Notes: a model not told the origin generated them from the sequence alone. A DNA stretch of 64,000 nt from DATMFV01 sp035555975 (GCA_035555975.1 DATMFV010000099.1:1-64000); one strand, 5' to 3'; counted from the stretch's first letter, positions 35,406 through 45,007 are shown. Made by a program: numbers and translations.

Positions 35406-36709
35406 CGCAAACGGGGCGATACGGGGTCGTCGTGGCGGGCGGGGGGAGCGCCGGGCTGGCGGCAGCCCTTGCATCGGCCCGTTCGGGGGTCCGCACCCTC
35501 CTGCTGGAACGCCACGGCTCGCTGGGCGGGATGGCGACCGCCGCGCTGGTGCATTCCATCTGCGGCCTCTATCGCCTGCGCGAAGCCCCGGGGGCGGTGC
35601 TCGCCCATCGCGGGTTCCCCGGCGAATTTGCCGCCCGGCTCACCGCTGCCGGAGGGGCCACGGGACCGGTGCGGATCGGGCGGGTCGATGTCCTCCTGAC
35701 CCAGCCGACGCTCTTTGCCGCCCTGGCCGACCAACTGACCGCGGCGGAGCCGAACCTGACCGTCCGTTTTCATACCGAAGTGACCGGCGTGAGCCGCGAC
35801 TCCTGCGGTCGCCTGGAACGGATCGCGACCTTCTGCCGGGGGCGGCAGGAGAGCTTTGAAGCGGCTTCGTGGGTCGATGCCACCGGCGACGCCACCCTCG
35901 CCGCCCTGGCCGGGGCACCGTGCGAAATCGCGCCGACGCTCCAGCGCCCCGCGCTGATTTTCGCGCTCGGCGGGGTGGAGACCGAAGTGCTCCACGGCAG
36001 CGGGCGGATGCAGCTTGGCCGGGCGATTGCGGCGGCGGTCCGCAGCGGCGAACTCGCCCCCGGGTTGCTTGGCGTCCACGTCCGCCCGACCGCCCGCTGC
36101 GGCGAGCTGATGGTCACGATCGACCTCGACGATCCGCCCGGGGGGCCGCCGTTTGACCCGCTATCCCCCGCCTCTTTAAGCCGCATGGAGCGTTACGGCC
36201 GGGAGTTGGCGGTCGCCCTGACCACTTTTCTGACCAGGGAACGCGACGGTTTTGCCGCCGCCTACCTTGCGGCTTTCCCTGCACGCGTCGGCATCCGCGA
36301 GAGCCGCCGGATCGTCGGGGAAACGCGGATCGAAACAGGGGATCTTCTCCGGGGGGCCACTTTTGACGACGCCGTCGCCCTCTCGACCTGGCCGATCGAA
36401 CTGCGCGAAGCGAGCACCGGCCCGCGCTTGCGTTTTCCCGAGGGGGACCGCCCGTGCGAGATCCCGCTCCGGGCGCTCAAGGCGAGGGGAGCCCCCAACC
36501 TCTGGGCGGCGGGGCGCTGCCTCTCCAGCAGCCACGAGGCGCAGGCGGCGCTGCGGGTGATCGGCACCTGTCTGGCCACCGGCGAAATGGCCGGGCTCGC
36601 GGCGGCGATGCAGGCCCGGGGGGAACATTTGAGTGCATCCACCCTTTGCGCTGCCCGCGAACTGGTGGCGGGCTTGTTTTCTTCATTTTCCCCCTCCTCA
36701 AAACCATGA
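35402..36709 (+). CDS. FAD-dependent oxidoreductase acting with the carrier protein
   Basis: The 435 residues have a Rossmann FAD motif at the N-terminus (VVVAGGGSAGLAAALAS) followed by LLLERHGSLGGMAT, the pattern of the FAD_oxidored group. Later regions include DATGDATLAALAG and a C-terminal LWAAGRCLSSSHEAQAALRV, the second FAD contact. It overlaps both neighbours by ATGA, so it must act in the same pathway. Oxidation of a carrier-bound or free substrate is the simplest inference. The substrate is unknown. Confidence 0.82.
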   Translation: MTQTGRYGVVVAGGGSAGLAAALASARSGVRTLLLERHGSLGGMATAALVHSICGLYRLREAPGAVLAHRGFPGEFAARLTAAGGATGPVRIGRVDVLLTQPTLFAALADQLTAAEPNLTVRFHTEVTGVSRDSCGRLERIATFCRGRQESFEAASWVDATGDATLAALAGAPCEIAPTLQRPALIFALGGVETEVLHGSGRMQLGRAIAAAVRSGELAPGLLGVHVRPTARCGELMVTIDLDDPPGGPPFDPLSPASLSRMERYGRELAVALTTFLTRERDGFAAAYLAAFPARVGIRESRRIVGETRIETGDLLRGATFDDAVALSTWPIELREASTGPRLRFPEGDRPCEIPLRALKARGAPNLWAAGRCLSSSHEAQAALRVIGTCLATGEMAGLAAAMQARGEHLSASTLCAARELVAGLFSSFSPSSKP

Positions 36710-38178
36710 ACATCGTCGACCTTCTTTTTGACCCCGCACGCCGCGACCGGGTGGCTTTGATTGACGAAACCGGCACCTACACCTATGGCCGGTTGCAGGA
36801 GGCGGTCGGGAAGGCGTGCGCCCTCCTGGAGGCGGCCGGGCTGCCGCAGCGCAGGCCGGGGCATGTCGCGCGGGTCGGGCTGGCCTGTCCCAACGGGGTC
36901 GATCATGTCATCTTTGCGCTGGCGATTTTGCGCTCCGGCGGCTGCCTGGTGCCGATCGCCGGGGAACTTGCCGCGCAGGAACGCGAAACGCTGGTGCGGA
37001 CCGTCGGGCTCGATGCCGTGATCGTCAGCGACCGGATGCCGTGGCTCGAACGGCGCGGCGAACCGGGGCGCATGATCCCGCTGCCGACCTTGAGGGCCGC
37101 CCTCTTCGTCGATCTCCCGCGCCCGGCGACGCGGGACTGGGACGAAGCCGAACTCGCCGCGCTCAACCCCGCCTTCATCCGCTTCAGTTCCGGGACGACG
37201 GGACGGGCCAAGGGGGTGATCCTGTCGCACGAAAGCCTGCTCGCCCGCATCGAAACGGCCAACCGCCGGCTCGCCATCGGCCCGCAGGAACGGATCATCT
37301 GGGTCTTGTCGATGGCGCATCATTTCGCCGTCTCCATCATGCTTTATCTCGTCAAGGGGGCGGCGACCGTGATCGTCAAAAGCCACCTCGCCGAAGCGGT
37401 GCTCGACGCGGGCCGCGAACATGGCGGGACGATCTTCTACGGCTCCCCGTTTCACCATTCGCTTCTCGCCGCCGAGCCGTCGGGCCGTTCGTGGCCGACG
37501 CTGCGGCTCGCCATCTCCACCGCGGCCCCGCTTCCGGCCCCGACCGCCGCAGCGTTTCACGAGCGCTTCGGCGTCGCGCTCTCGCAGGCGCTCGGGATGA
37601 TCGAAATCGGCCTCCCGTTCATCAACGACAACCCCGGCAAACCGGCCTCCATCGGTTCCCCGCTGGAAGGGATCGAGGCGAGCCTGCGTGATCCCGGGAA
37701 AGGAACGCTCATCCCCGCCTGCGATGTCGGCGAGCTTTGGGTGCGGTGCGAAGGGATGTTCGACGCCTACCTCACCCCATGGCAGCGGCGGTGCGACCTT
37801 CTGGCTTCCGGCGGCTGGTTCCGCACCGGCGACCTCGCGCGGCAGGATGCGGACGGGGCGCTCTATCTGGTCGGCCGCTGCAAGACGGTGATCAATGTCG
37901 GCGGGATGAAATGCTTTCCCGAAGAGATCGAAGCCGTCCTTCAGGAGCACCCCGGCGTCTGGGGAGCACGGGTCTACGCCCTGGAGCATCCCCGGTTCGG
38001 CAACGTACCGGCGGCGGAGATCGTCGCCGCCTTCGGCGCGGCCCCGACCATCGCGGAACTGATCGCGCTCTGCCGCAGTTCCCTGGCGAGTTACAAGATC
38101 CCGGTGCAATTCCGGTTCGTGGCGGAACTCCCCCGGACCGCCAGCGGAAAAGTCCGCCGGGAGACGGCCTCTATTTGA
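36706..38178 (+). CDS. AMP-forming acyl/aryl ligase (adenylation enzyme)
   Basis: ATG 36706 gives 490 residues; the frame is open further upstream but shadows the flavoprotein gene. It shows the ANL-superfamily motifs: P-loop FSSGTTGRAKGVILSH (~162-177), GWFRTGDLA, GRCKTVINVGGMKCFPEEIE and a C-terminal TASGKVRRE with the catalytic Lys. It should activate a carboxylic acid and load it onto the carrier protein at 35139. Its end overlaps the convergent epsI by 8 bases. Ligase, carrier and exosortase genes also co-occur in exosortase A loci of other bacteria. Confidence 0.85.
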   Translation: MNIVDLLFDPARRDRVALIDETGTYTYGRLQEAVGKACALLEAAGLPQRRPGHVARVGLACPNGVDHVIFALAILRSGGCLVPIAGELAAQERETLVRTVGLDAVIVSDRMPWLERRGEPGRMIPLPTLRAALFVDLPRPATRDWDEAELAALNPAFIRFSSGTTGRAKGVILSHESLLARIETANRRLAIGPQERIIWVLSMAHHFAVSIMLYLVKGAATVIVKSHLAEAVLDAGREHGGTIFYGSPFHHSLLAAEPSGRSWPTLRLAISTAAPLPAPTAAAFHERFGVALSQALGMIEIGLPFINDNPGKPASIGSPLEGIEASLRDPGKGTLIPACDVGELWVRCEGMFDAYLTPWQRRCDLLASGGWFRTGDLARQDADGALYLVGRCKTVINVGGMKCFPEEIEAVLQEHPGVWGARVYALEHPRFGNVPAAEIVAAFGAAPTIAELIALCRSSLASYKIPVQFRFVAELPRTASGKVRRETASI

Positions 38179-38857
38179 TTTCCAGGCCCGGCTTGTGGAT
38201 GGCGGGCGCGAGGTCGGCGATGAAATCCTTGATCATCGCCTCGGTCTCCTTTTCGTCGAGCCCGAACGGCTGCAACCCCTTGCTGATGCGGGAGATGACC
38301 ATCACAAACGCCCACGGCTGGTTTTCACCCCGCAGGAGGCGGTCGCGGTTGTCGGCCCAGTGCCGCCCGAAGTGGGAGTCGGTCGTGTGCCGTGCGCCGA
38401 CAAACCAGTAGTAGTCGAGACTGGTCTCCTCGATTTCCTTCTGGTTGGGGAGCGTGAGGGTGCGCCGGTTGAAAAGACGGGTCATCGTCAGGTGGCGGCC
38501 ATCTTTCATCTCGGCCTCGTCAGGGTAGGAATTGAGGATCGTGTACCCCTGGGCCGGAAGGCAGAATTCCGGCTTGTGAATGCTGACATTCATATCCTGC
38601 CCTGCCAGGACGATGGAGACATAGATATGCTGCCCGCGACCATTGGTGTACGACTTGCGCTCAAAGGTGGTGTCGGCCCCCAGAAGCTGGCGCTCCCTGA
38701 GCGAGACCTCTTCGTCCGAACCGACCCAGTCGCCGACAAAAAGCGGCAGGTCCATTTTGACCCCCGGCTCGGAGCGGGAAGTATGGACCGGGAGGACCCA
38801 GATCAGGCTGTAACCACCGGCGATGATGCAAAGCAGGGTGAGAAGACGGGTTGGCAT
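38171..38857 (-). CDS. epsI: Exosortase-associated protein EpsI (DUF3485)
   Basis: The 228 residues have an N-terminal membrane segment (LLTLLCIIAGGYSLIWVL) and the family signature HKPEFCLPAQGY near residues 93-104. The preceding IYVSIVLAGQDMN strand also fits. EpsI proteins are found with exosortases and are thought to help sort or export PEP-CTERM proteins or exopolysaccharide. It lies 54 bases downstream of the exosortase gene on the same strand, so the two form an operon. Confidence 0.9.
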   Translation of the reverse strand: MPTRLLTLLCIIAGGYSLIWVLPVHTSRSEPGVKMDLPLFVGDWVGSDEEVSLRERQLLGADTTFERKSYTNGRGQHIYVSIVLAGQDMNVSIHKPEFCLPAQGYTILNSYPDEAEMKDGRHLTMTRLFNRRTLTLPNQKEIEETSLDYYWFVGARHTTDSHFGRHWADNRDRLLRGENQPWAFVMVISRISKGLQPFGLDEKETEAMIKDFIADLAPAIHKPGLEIK

Positions 38858-38911
38858 GGAATCAAAGGACCGGCTGAAAATTGTCCGGAAGGAAAGAGCG
38901 CCTTCCGGGGA

Positions 38912-39949
38912 TCAGGCGGCAGGCTGCCGCTTTCGGTTGAAGAACGGAAGGTTGAGGAACTTGGCGAAGAGCAGCATCGCCACCACGGCAATCGGGAAAA
39001 AGACGTAACCGGAGTAGTCGTGATACATGCCCGAGGCAAACTCGGGATCGTAATACTTGGCGACCAGCACGACGGTGAAGATCCGGCCGATGTTCCCGAT
39101 CACGGCAAACCCGACCGAACAGGCGAAGATCAGCAGTTTCTTCCACATCCGGTCCTGCGTGAGGTAGACGTAGACGGTCGTCAGCATGACCATCGCCGCC
39201 AGCGAGCGGATGCCGCTGCACCCCTCGGCGATCTCGAAGTTGAAGGTGTTGTCGGTGGCGGTCAGGGTGGTTCCGACGGCGCGAATGCCGATGTCGAAGA
39301 AGCGTGCCAGAAAACCGACGACGTCGGTGATCACAAACTGGAGTTGAAAGGTTTTCTCCTCCAGTTGAGCCAGCGGAAGCAGGAAAAAGAGGAGAAAACT
39401 CGGGAAAACGAAATGCCGGGCCGCCTCTTTTCCCCAGGCGAACAGGACGCTTCCATAGAGCAGGAACGGAAAGCTGATGATGATGAAACGGGGCTGGACG
39501 GTCCGCACCGAAGCGATAAAGAGCAGGATGGCGAAGCCAAGCGGAAGCAGGCCCCAGTTGGACCCCTTGGCGCGGATTGCCGCGAGGTCGTAGCGTTTGA
39601 GCCAGAGCAGGCCGAGGACGATCCACGGGATCAACCGGCAATGTCCGTAGGGACCTTCGGGGTCCCAGTTCACCCAGGCCCAGCGGCTGAAGGAAAAAGT
39701 CCCGAGAAAAAAGAGGTTCAGTCCATAGAGGTAAACCGTCAGGACCCCCGCGATTGCCAGCAGGCTGAAGAGTTGAACCGGCGAGCGGCGACACCAGGCC
39801 CCGAAAGCTTTCAGGTCGTCGACGAAATTGAAGTCGAAAGGGTCGGGACGGGAACGGGCGGCGCTCCCGTCGGAGGCGGTTCCGGGGGCGGCTGGTGACG
39901 GCGCATTCTTTTCCGGAGGAGAGGCCTCCGGTGGGGACAAATCGGCCAT
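38912..39949 (-). CDS. Exosortase (PEP-CTERM sorting protease)
   Basis: ATG 39949 is chosen (345 residues) because AAGGTGG lies just upstream as a ribosome site; a start at 39985 lacks this. It is a multi-pass inner-membrane protein. The catalytic Cys is in EGCSGIRSLAAM, the Arg in GNIGRIFTV and the His in YHDYSGYVFFP, the exosortase C-R-H triad. It should cleave the C-terminal PEP signals seen at 14883 and 29852. The Pro/Ser/Ala-rich N-terminal tail (~40 residues) is cytoplasmic by inference. The exosortase subtype is not assigned. Confidence 0.93.
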   Translation of the reverse strand: MADLSPPEASPPEKNAPSPAAPGTASDGSAARSRPDPFDFNFVDDLKAFGAWCRRSPVQLFSLLAIAGVLTVYLYGLNLFFLGTFSFSRWAWVNWDPEGPYGHCRLIPWIVLGLLWLKRYDLAAIRAKGSNWGLLPLGFAILLFIASVRTVQPRFIIISFPFLLYGSVLFAWGKEAARHFVFPSFLLFFLLPLAQLEEKTFQLQFVITDVVGFLARFFDIGIRAVGTTLTATDNTFNFEIAEGCSGIRSLAAMVMLTTVYVYLTQDRMWKKLLIFACSVGFAVIGNIGRIFTVVLVAKYYDPEFASGMYHDYSGYVFFPIAVVAMLLFAKFLNLPFFNRKRQPAA

Positions 39950-40071
39950 AAGGTGCCACCTTAACGTACTTTGGACATCTTGCAAATATTCGTTTCGCCG
40001 GGTTGAACCGACGGCTGTCGCGCCATTTTGGACTGTTGTTCGCAGTACGTTTGCTCTATGTCAGGCGGGGT

Positions 40072-41067
40072 ATGAAATTACGTTTTGCTTTTGCCGGGTT
40101 CCGCCACGGCCACATCTTTTCGCTCCTGGCCGCCGCCCGGGAAAACCCTTCCATCGAAGTCGTCGCGCTTTGTGAAGAAGACGAAGCGACCCGCGCCCAA
40201 CTGGTGGCCGACGGGAAGCTCACCCCTACCCATACCTCCATCGCCGCGATGCTCGCGGAGACGGAGTGCGATGTCGTCGCCGTCGGCGATTACTATGGCA
40301 AGCGGGGCCGCATCGTGATCGACGCCCTCAAGGCCGGCAAACATGTCATCAGCGACAAGCCGCTCTGCACTTCGCTCGAAGAACTCGCCGAGATCGAACA
40401 GCTCGCCCGGGAAAAGAACCTCCAGGTCGGCCTGCAACTCGACCTGCGCGACGCCGGGTCGATGATCGCCCTGCGCGATGTGATCGCCTCGGGCGAGATC
40501 GGCGAGGTCGTCACCGTCAACATCACCGGGCAGCACCCGCTCAGTCTCGGCGTTCGCCCGGCATGGTACTTCGTTCCCGGCGCGCACGGCGGGACCATCA
40601 ACGACATCGGCATCCACGCCTTTGACATCATCCCGTGGCTGACCGGGCACCCGGTGGAAAAAGTGCTCGCCGCCCGTTCCTGGAACGCCAAGGCGACCGA
40701 ATTCCCTCACTTTGAAGACAGCGCGCAACTCCTCGCCCGCCTCACCAACGGCGGCGGCGTGCTGGCCGACTTCTCCTACCTTGCGCCGACGCTCTGCGGG
40801 TTTGGCGAGCCGAACTACTGGCAGATCACCTGCCACGGCCTCAAAGGGGTCGCCTCCACCAACTACAACGCCGACCAGGTCCGCGTCGTCACCGACACCG
40901 ACGCCGCGCCGCGCTACCTGCCGAAAGCCGAAGCCGCGCAGAGCCGCTACCTTGCCGACTTCCTCCTCTGCATCGAGGGGCGTTCGGACGAAGCGGCGCT
41001 GACGACCGAAAGCATCCTGAGCGTCACCCGGCAGGCGCTCGAAGCGCAGGCCGCCGCCGTCGGGTAA
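40072..41067 (+). CDS. Gfo/Idh/MocA-family oxidoreductase
   Basis: ATG 40072 (331 residues) places the Rossmann motif at the N-terminus (FAFAGFRHGHIFSLL); the frame upstream to 40003 lacks family similarity. ISDKPLCTSLEELAEIEQLA holds the Lys-Pro signature, and GGTINDIGIHAFDIIPWLTG matches the catalytic Asp/His region. These enzymes oxidise or reduce sugars and cyclitols with NAD(P). It is transcribed divergently from the exosortase. No further context identifies the sugar. Confidence 0.9.
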   Translation: MKLRFAFAGFRHGHIFSLLAAARENPSIEVVALCEEDEATRAQLVADGKLTPTHTSIAAMLAETECDVVAVGDYYGKRGRIVIDALKAGKHVISDKPLCTSLEELAEIEQLAREKNLQVGLQLDLRDAGSMIALRDVIASGEIGEVVTVNITGQHPLSLGVRPAWYFVPGAHGGTINDIGIHAFDIIPWLTGHPVEKVLAARSWNAKATEFPHFEDSAQLLARLTNGGGVLADFSYLAPTLCGFGEPNYWQITCHGLKGVASTNYNADQVRVVTDTDAAPRYLPKAEAAQSRYLADFLLCIEGRSDEAALTTESILSVTRQALEAQAAAVG

Positions 41068-41092
41068 ATTCCCGTCGTTTTCGGGGACTCTA

Positions 41093-43138
41093 TCAAACCG
41101 CCATCCCGTCGGCCACCCATTGCGGGTGGTTGAGGATGGCGGCTTCAAACCGGGCGCGCTCCTCCGGCGGCAGCCCCCCGGGGTAACGTGCCTGGGAACG
41201 TTCCCAGCGTTCCAGCCATTCGCGGGGGAGGAGGGGGTAACGCCGCCCGGCCTCGCCTGCGGCCGCTTCGGGCGTCAGCGCCACCGTCGTCTCCTGCTTG
41301 ATCCCGACCGCGCACCCGTGCGCGACATGGAAGCCGACGCTCAGGAGGGTCGCGCGGACTGCGGTCGAACAACTGTAGGTGAAAAACTCCGCCGGGCGGC
41401 CCTTGCAGGCAGCCAGAACGCACCGGAACACCTCCTGCGTCCATTGGTGCCGTGCGGTCTTGCTGGAGAAGAGATCGAAAAAGATCACGTCGGGAGCCGC
41501 CGGGGCGTGCGCCATCGTCTCGAGAAAATCGCCGGAAACCAGCGTCCATTGCAACCCGGGATGCTGCTTGGAATGCCACGCTCCTTTTTCAAGAATCCCC
41601 GCCGGACCGCTGTGGCCCAGGTAGGTAAAGAGATTGATATGAAGGAGCGCGAGCCGGAGCGAGTCGAGATCGTTCTCGAAACTGACCAGGTGCATCGGCC
41701 GCACCGACCCGTGCCGCGCGGCGGCTTCCTCGTAAGCCGTGATCGCCGCCATCGCATTCGCCCCCGCGCCAAGACCGACATCCCAGATCACCAGCGGTTC
41801 CTCGCCCCCTGCGGCGAGTCGCCCGGCGAGGTCGGGCTGCCGGGCATAGAGCGCCTGCGCCTCTTCAAAGGGAGGGGTGCGCCCGTGCATGATCTCGCCC
41901 GAAGGGAGATGCCGGATGCTCCCGAACCCTTCGCGTGCGATGTGGACTTCGTACTCGCCCAGCGTCGTCGGGCGGCGCTTCTTCGGCTTGGAGCGCTGGA
42001 TCGGGAAGTCGATATCCTCCGCATGCAGGAAGCTCCGTTTCTCGTGGTAAAGCGGCAGGAAGCGGTCCTCCAGGATGCTGGCGCGGATCTCCCGCATCAA
42101 CTGATGGTAGAAATGAAGGTTGTGAATCCCGAGCAACTGCCAGCCGAGCGTCTCGCCCGTCTTGGTCAGGTGGTGGAGGTAGGCGCGCGGGTAGCGTTGG
42201 CAGGTCGCACAGCCGCAGAGCGGGTCGAGCGGATCATCCGAAAACCGGTAGACCCCGCGCCGCAGTTGCAAAAACCCGCGCGAGGTGAACGCCCCGCCGC
42301 GCTGGGCGAGCTGCGTCGGCATGATGCAGTCAAACATATCGACTCCGCGATGGACCGCTTCGAGCAGGTCGAGCGGCGTGCCGACCCCCATCAGGTAACG
42401 CGGCTTGTCGTGCGGCATCAGCTCGGCGGTAAACTCGCAGAGGTCTTCGCGCTCCGCCTTGGTCTCGCCGACCGCCAGCCCGCCGATCGCCAGCCCGTCA
42501 AAGGGCATCCCGCTCAACACCGCCGCGCTCTCCCTGCGCAACCTTTTATGGAGCGCCCCCTGCACAATCCCGAACATCGACGCGCGGCTTTCGCCCCGGG
42601 CCGCAAGGCTGCGCGCCGCCCACCGGTGGGTGATCCCGAGCGCCTCCCGCGCCGCGGCTTCGTCCGCCGTCGAGGGGATGCACTGGTCGAGCACCATCAT
42701 GATGTCGCTCCCGATCGCCTTCTGCATGGCGATGCTGCTCTCCGGGCTAAGAAGGATGTTGCGCCCGTCGATGTAGCTGCGAAAGGTCGCCCCCTCTTCG
42801 GTGATGGAGCGCGAATGCGGCAGCGAAAAGATCTGGAACCCGCCGGAATCGGTCAGCACCGAGCGGTTCCACCGCATCAGCCGGTGAATGCCGCCGATCC
42901 GCTCAAACACCTCCGCGCCGGGCCGCAGGAGGAGGTGGTAGGTGTTGGCGAGGAGGATCTGCGCCCCGGCTTCCTCCAGCGAGTGGGTCAACTGCGCCTT
43001 CACCGTCGCCTGCGTGCCGACCGGCATGAAGAGCGGCGTTTCGACCCGGTTGTGAAGCGTGGTGAAGGTCGCCGCACGCGCGCGCGAGCCGGTGGCCACT
43101 TTCTGGAGCTGAAATGAAAGACGGGATTCGCAGGGCAT
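41093..43138 (-). CDS. tgt: Queuine tRNA-ribosyltransferase (TGT) fused to MnmC/DUF752-like methyltransferase domain
   Basis: At 681 residues it is far longer than a normal TGT (~375). Residues 1-380 are TGT: TDSGGFQIFSL with Asp97, GLAIGGLAVGE, nucleophile Asp270 in MFDCIMPT, and the zinc site C308-C310-C313-H339. The usual RNARNG after MPT reads QLAQRG here, which may alter substrate contacts. Residues ~395-665 are a second domain with a SAM motif IWDVGLGAGANAM (450-462) and DVIFFDLFSSK (550-560), as in MnmC1/DUF752 methyltransferases. Both domains act on tRNA position 34. The gene is 13 bases downstream of the K+ channel gene. Confidence 0.88.
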   Translation of the reverse strand: MPCESRLSFQLQKVATGSRARAATFTTLHNRVETPLFMPVGTQATVKAQLTHSLEEAGAQILLANTYHLLLRPGAEVFERIGGIHRLMRWNRSVLTDSGGFQIFSLPHSRSITEEGATFRSYIDGRNILLSPESSIAMQKAIGSDIMMVLDQCIPSTADEAAAREALGITHRWAARSLAARGESRASMFGIVQGALHKRLRRESAAVLSGMPFDGLAIGGLAVGETKAEREDLCEFTAELMPHDKPRYLMGVGTPLDLLEAVHRGVDMFDCIMPTQLAQRGGAFTSRGFLQLRRGVYRFSDDPLDPLCGCATCQRYPRAYLHHLTKTGETLGWQLLGIHNLHFYHQLMREIRASILEDRFLPLYHEKRSFLHAEDIDFPIQRSKPKKRRPTTLGEYEVHIAREGFGSIRHLPSGEIMHGRTPPFEEAQALYARQPDLAGRLAAGGEEPLVIWDVGLGAGANAMAAITAYEEAAARHGSVRPMHLVSFENDLDSLRLALLHINLFTYLGHSGPAGILEKGAWHSKQHPGLQWTLVSGDFLETMAHAPAAPDVIFFDLFSSKTARHQWTQEVFRCVLAACKGRPAEFFTYSCSTAVRATLLSVGFHVAHGCAVGIKQETTVALTPEAAAGEAGRRYPLLPREWLERWERSQARYPGGLPPEERARFEAAILNHPQWVADGMAV

Positions 43139-43151
43139 GAGAGAGGAAAAT

Positions 43152-44921
43152 TTAACCGGCCTCGCCCTCCGGCGTCTTCGGTTGCAGGAACCGCCGCCGT
43201 GCGCCGAACGGCGTCGGCGTGCGCCGGGTGACGATATGGGCCTTGAACGCCTGGAGAAAACGGGCTTCGCCTTCGGTGTTGGCGATGAAGATCATCTGCC
43301 CGCCCGGGGGGAGGATGGTCGCCGCGTCGGGGTTGATCGAAAGGGTCTCGCCGACCCGCAGCGCCACGATGTTGCACCCGGCCACCCGGGTCAGCGCCGC
43401 TTCCGCGAGGCTTTTTCCCGCGAGGGAATCGGGGATGTCGGTTTCGCAGACGTTCAACCCCTCGGCCAGCATCAGCACCCCGGTCCCCTGGAGCAGTTCC
43501 AGGATCGCCATCGCCCCCATGGAAGCGTAGGAGAGGACAAAATCGGCCCCGGCGCGGTGAAGCGTCGAGATGTTGCGCTCCAGCGTGGACCGGCTGATGA
43601 TCTGCACATCGGGCCGCAGCCGCCGACAGTAGAGCGTCAGGTAGATGTTGATGTCGTCATCATGCGCCGTGATGATGATCGCCGGGGTATCGGCGAGCCC
43701 CGCGCGCTCCAGCGTCGCCACCTCCGCCGCGTTGCCGTGGATGTAATGTTCATCGCGGATGCGCTCCGCCTTCTGTTCGACGATCTTGTACGGCACCTCG
43801 CGCTCCTTGAGCGCCCGGGCCGTCGCCCGCCCGACACGCCCCCCGCCGATGATGATCACCGCCCCGTGGCTGACGTGGTAGATGCAGAAAAGCTCGTTGT
43901 AGCGGTCGATCTGGCTCTGCGACCCGGCGAGCAGCAGGACGGAGTGGGCGTCGATCACGCTGTCGCCCGTCGCCGGTTCAAACGCCCCCCGCTTCCAGAG
44001 GCCGACCACGCTCACCCCCGCCAGTTCGCGCAAACGGCTCTGCGCCAGGTTTTTGCCGACCAGCGGCGTCCCGGCGGCGGTCGCCTCCGCGATCAGCAGC
44101 CCGTCAAACCGGCCCACCAGGTGCGCCGTCGCGTCGACCCCGCTCACCCGCCGCGCATTGGCCTCCCCCATCAGCTCGGGGAGTTCGAGCACGTGGGTGC
44201 TCCCGGCGAGGGTGAGGATGTCGACCGACTCCGCCGAATCCGCCGTGGTCACAATCGGCGTATGGGCGGTCACTTCCCGCGCGGTGAAGGAGATGTTCGT
44301 GTTGGTCATGTCCCTGCCGGTGGCGGCGATCAGGGCCGCCTGCCCGGCCCGGGCGGCGTGGTAGGTCTCCAGCCGGTCGGGCGCGCCGAAGACCACCTTG
44401 AACCCCATGTCGTAGAGCCGCAGCGCCTCCGCCAGGTCGCCGACGATCAGCGCGTAGTCGTACCCGTACTTGTCGAGCCGGGTGATCAGCGCCGAGGAGA
44501 CCGGGTCGAAATTGGTCAGAAGGACATGCCCCGAGAGCGTATTGGGAAGCCGCCGTGGGGCGCGCGCCTCCGCCTGCGCCTTCATCCACGGCGCGTAAAA
44601 GAACTCGATGAAGGTAAACGGCAGGAGGATCAGCAGAAAGATCGTCCCCGAGACCACCACCAGCATCGAAAACGCCCGGCCCAGGTCGCTCGTGAAGGTG
44701 ATGTCGCCAAACCCGAGCGTGCTCATCACCGTCAAGGTCCAGTAAAAACCGGTAAACCAGCTATACTCGCGCCCTTCCAGCGCCATCAGGAGATGGAAGA
44801 GAAGGCTGTAGATGACCACCAGCCCCGCCAGCACCCCGAGAAACCGGAGCAGCAGCCGGACATTGCGCTCCCCGCCGCCCGCGTGCAGCAGCGTGGTAAA
44901 CTGTGAGGTGAGAGATTTCAT
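43152..44921 (-). CDS. Two-TM potassium channel with two RCK (TrkA) domain pairs
   Basis: ATG 44921 gives 589 residues. Two membrane helices (~26-50 and ~85-110) flank the pore loop with selectivity filter STLGFGD. The C-terminus carries two RCK units. The first begins HVLLTNFDPVSSALITRL. The second is AVIIIGGGRVGRATARALKE, with a classical nucleotide-binding GGGRVG, followed by TrkA-C domains. This matches GsuK/MthK-like channels gated by ligand or nucleotide. In the first RCK unit the glycine motif is degenerate (TNFDPVS), so only the second is likely to bind nucleotide. Confidence 0.9.
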   Translation of the reverse strand: MKSLTSQFTTLLHAGGGERNVRLLLRFLGVLAGLVVIYSLLFHLLMALEGREYSWFTGFYWTLTVMSTLGFGDITFTSDLGRAFSMLVVVSGTIFLLILLPFTFIEFFYAPWMKAQAEARAPRRLPNTLSGHVLLTNFDPVSSALITRLDKYGYDYALIVGDLAEALRLYDMGFKVVFGAPDRLETYHAARAGQAALIAATGRDMTNTNISFTAREVTAHTPIVTTADSAESVDILTLAGSTHVLELPELMGEANARRVSGVDATAHLVGRFDGLLIAEATAAGTPLVGKNLAQSRLRELAGVSVVGLWKRGAFEPATGDSVIDAHSVLLLAGSQSQIDRYNELFCIYHVSHGAVIIIGGGRVGRATARALKEREVPYKIVEQKAERIRDEHYIHGNAAEVATLERAGLADTPAIIITAHDDDINIYLTLYCRRLRPDVQIISRSTLERNISTLHRAGADFVLSYASMGAMAILELLQGTGVLMLAEGLNVCETDIPDSLAGKSLAEAALTRVAGCNIVALRVGETLSINPDAATILPPGGQMIFIANTEGEARFLQAFKAHIVTRRTPTPFGARRRFLQPKTPEGEAG

Positions 44922-45007
44922 GCGCCTGGGGCGAACCGGGTGTGAACCGCACACGTTCGTGGCAGAACCGGGCGGGAGTCAAGATTTCCCCGTTGCGCAA
45001 GCCGACT

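Noticed and set aside
38195..39898. 567-residue plus-strand open frame
   Set aside because: It is antisense to epsI and the exosortase gene, both with clear catalytic motifs.
43137..44906. 589-residue plus-strand open frame
   Set aside because: It is antisense to the potassium channel gene with its TLGFGD filter.
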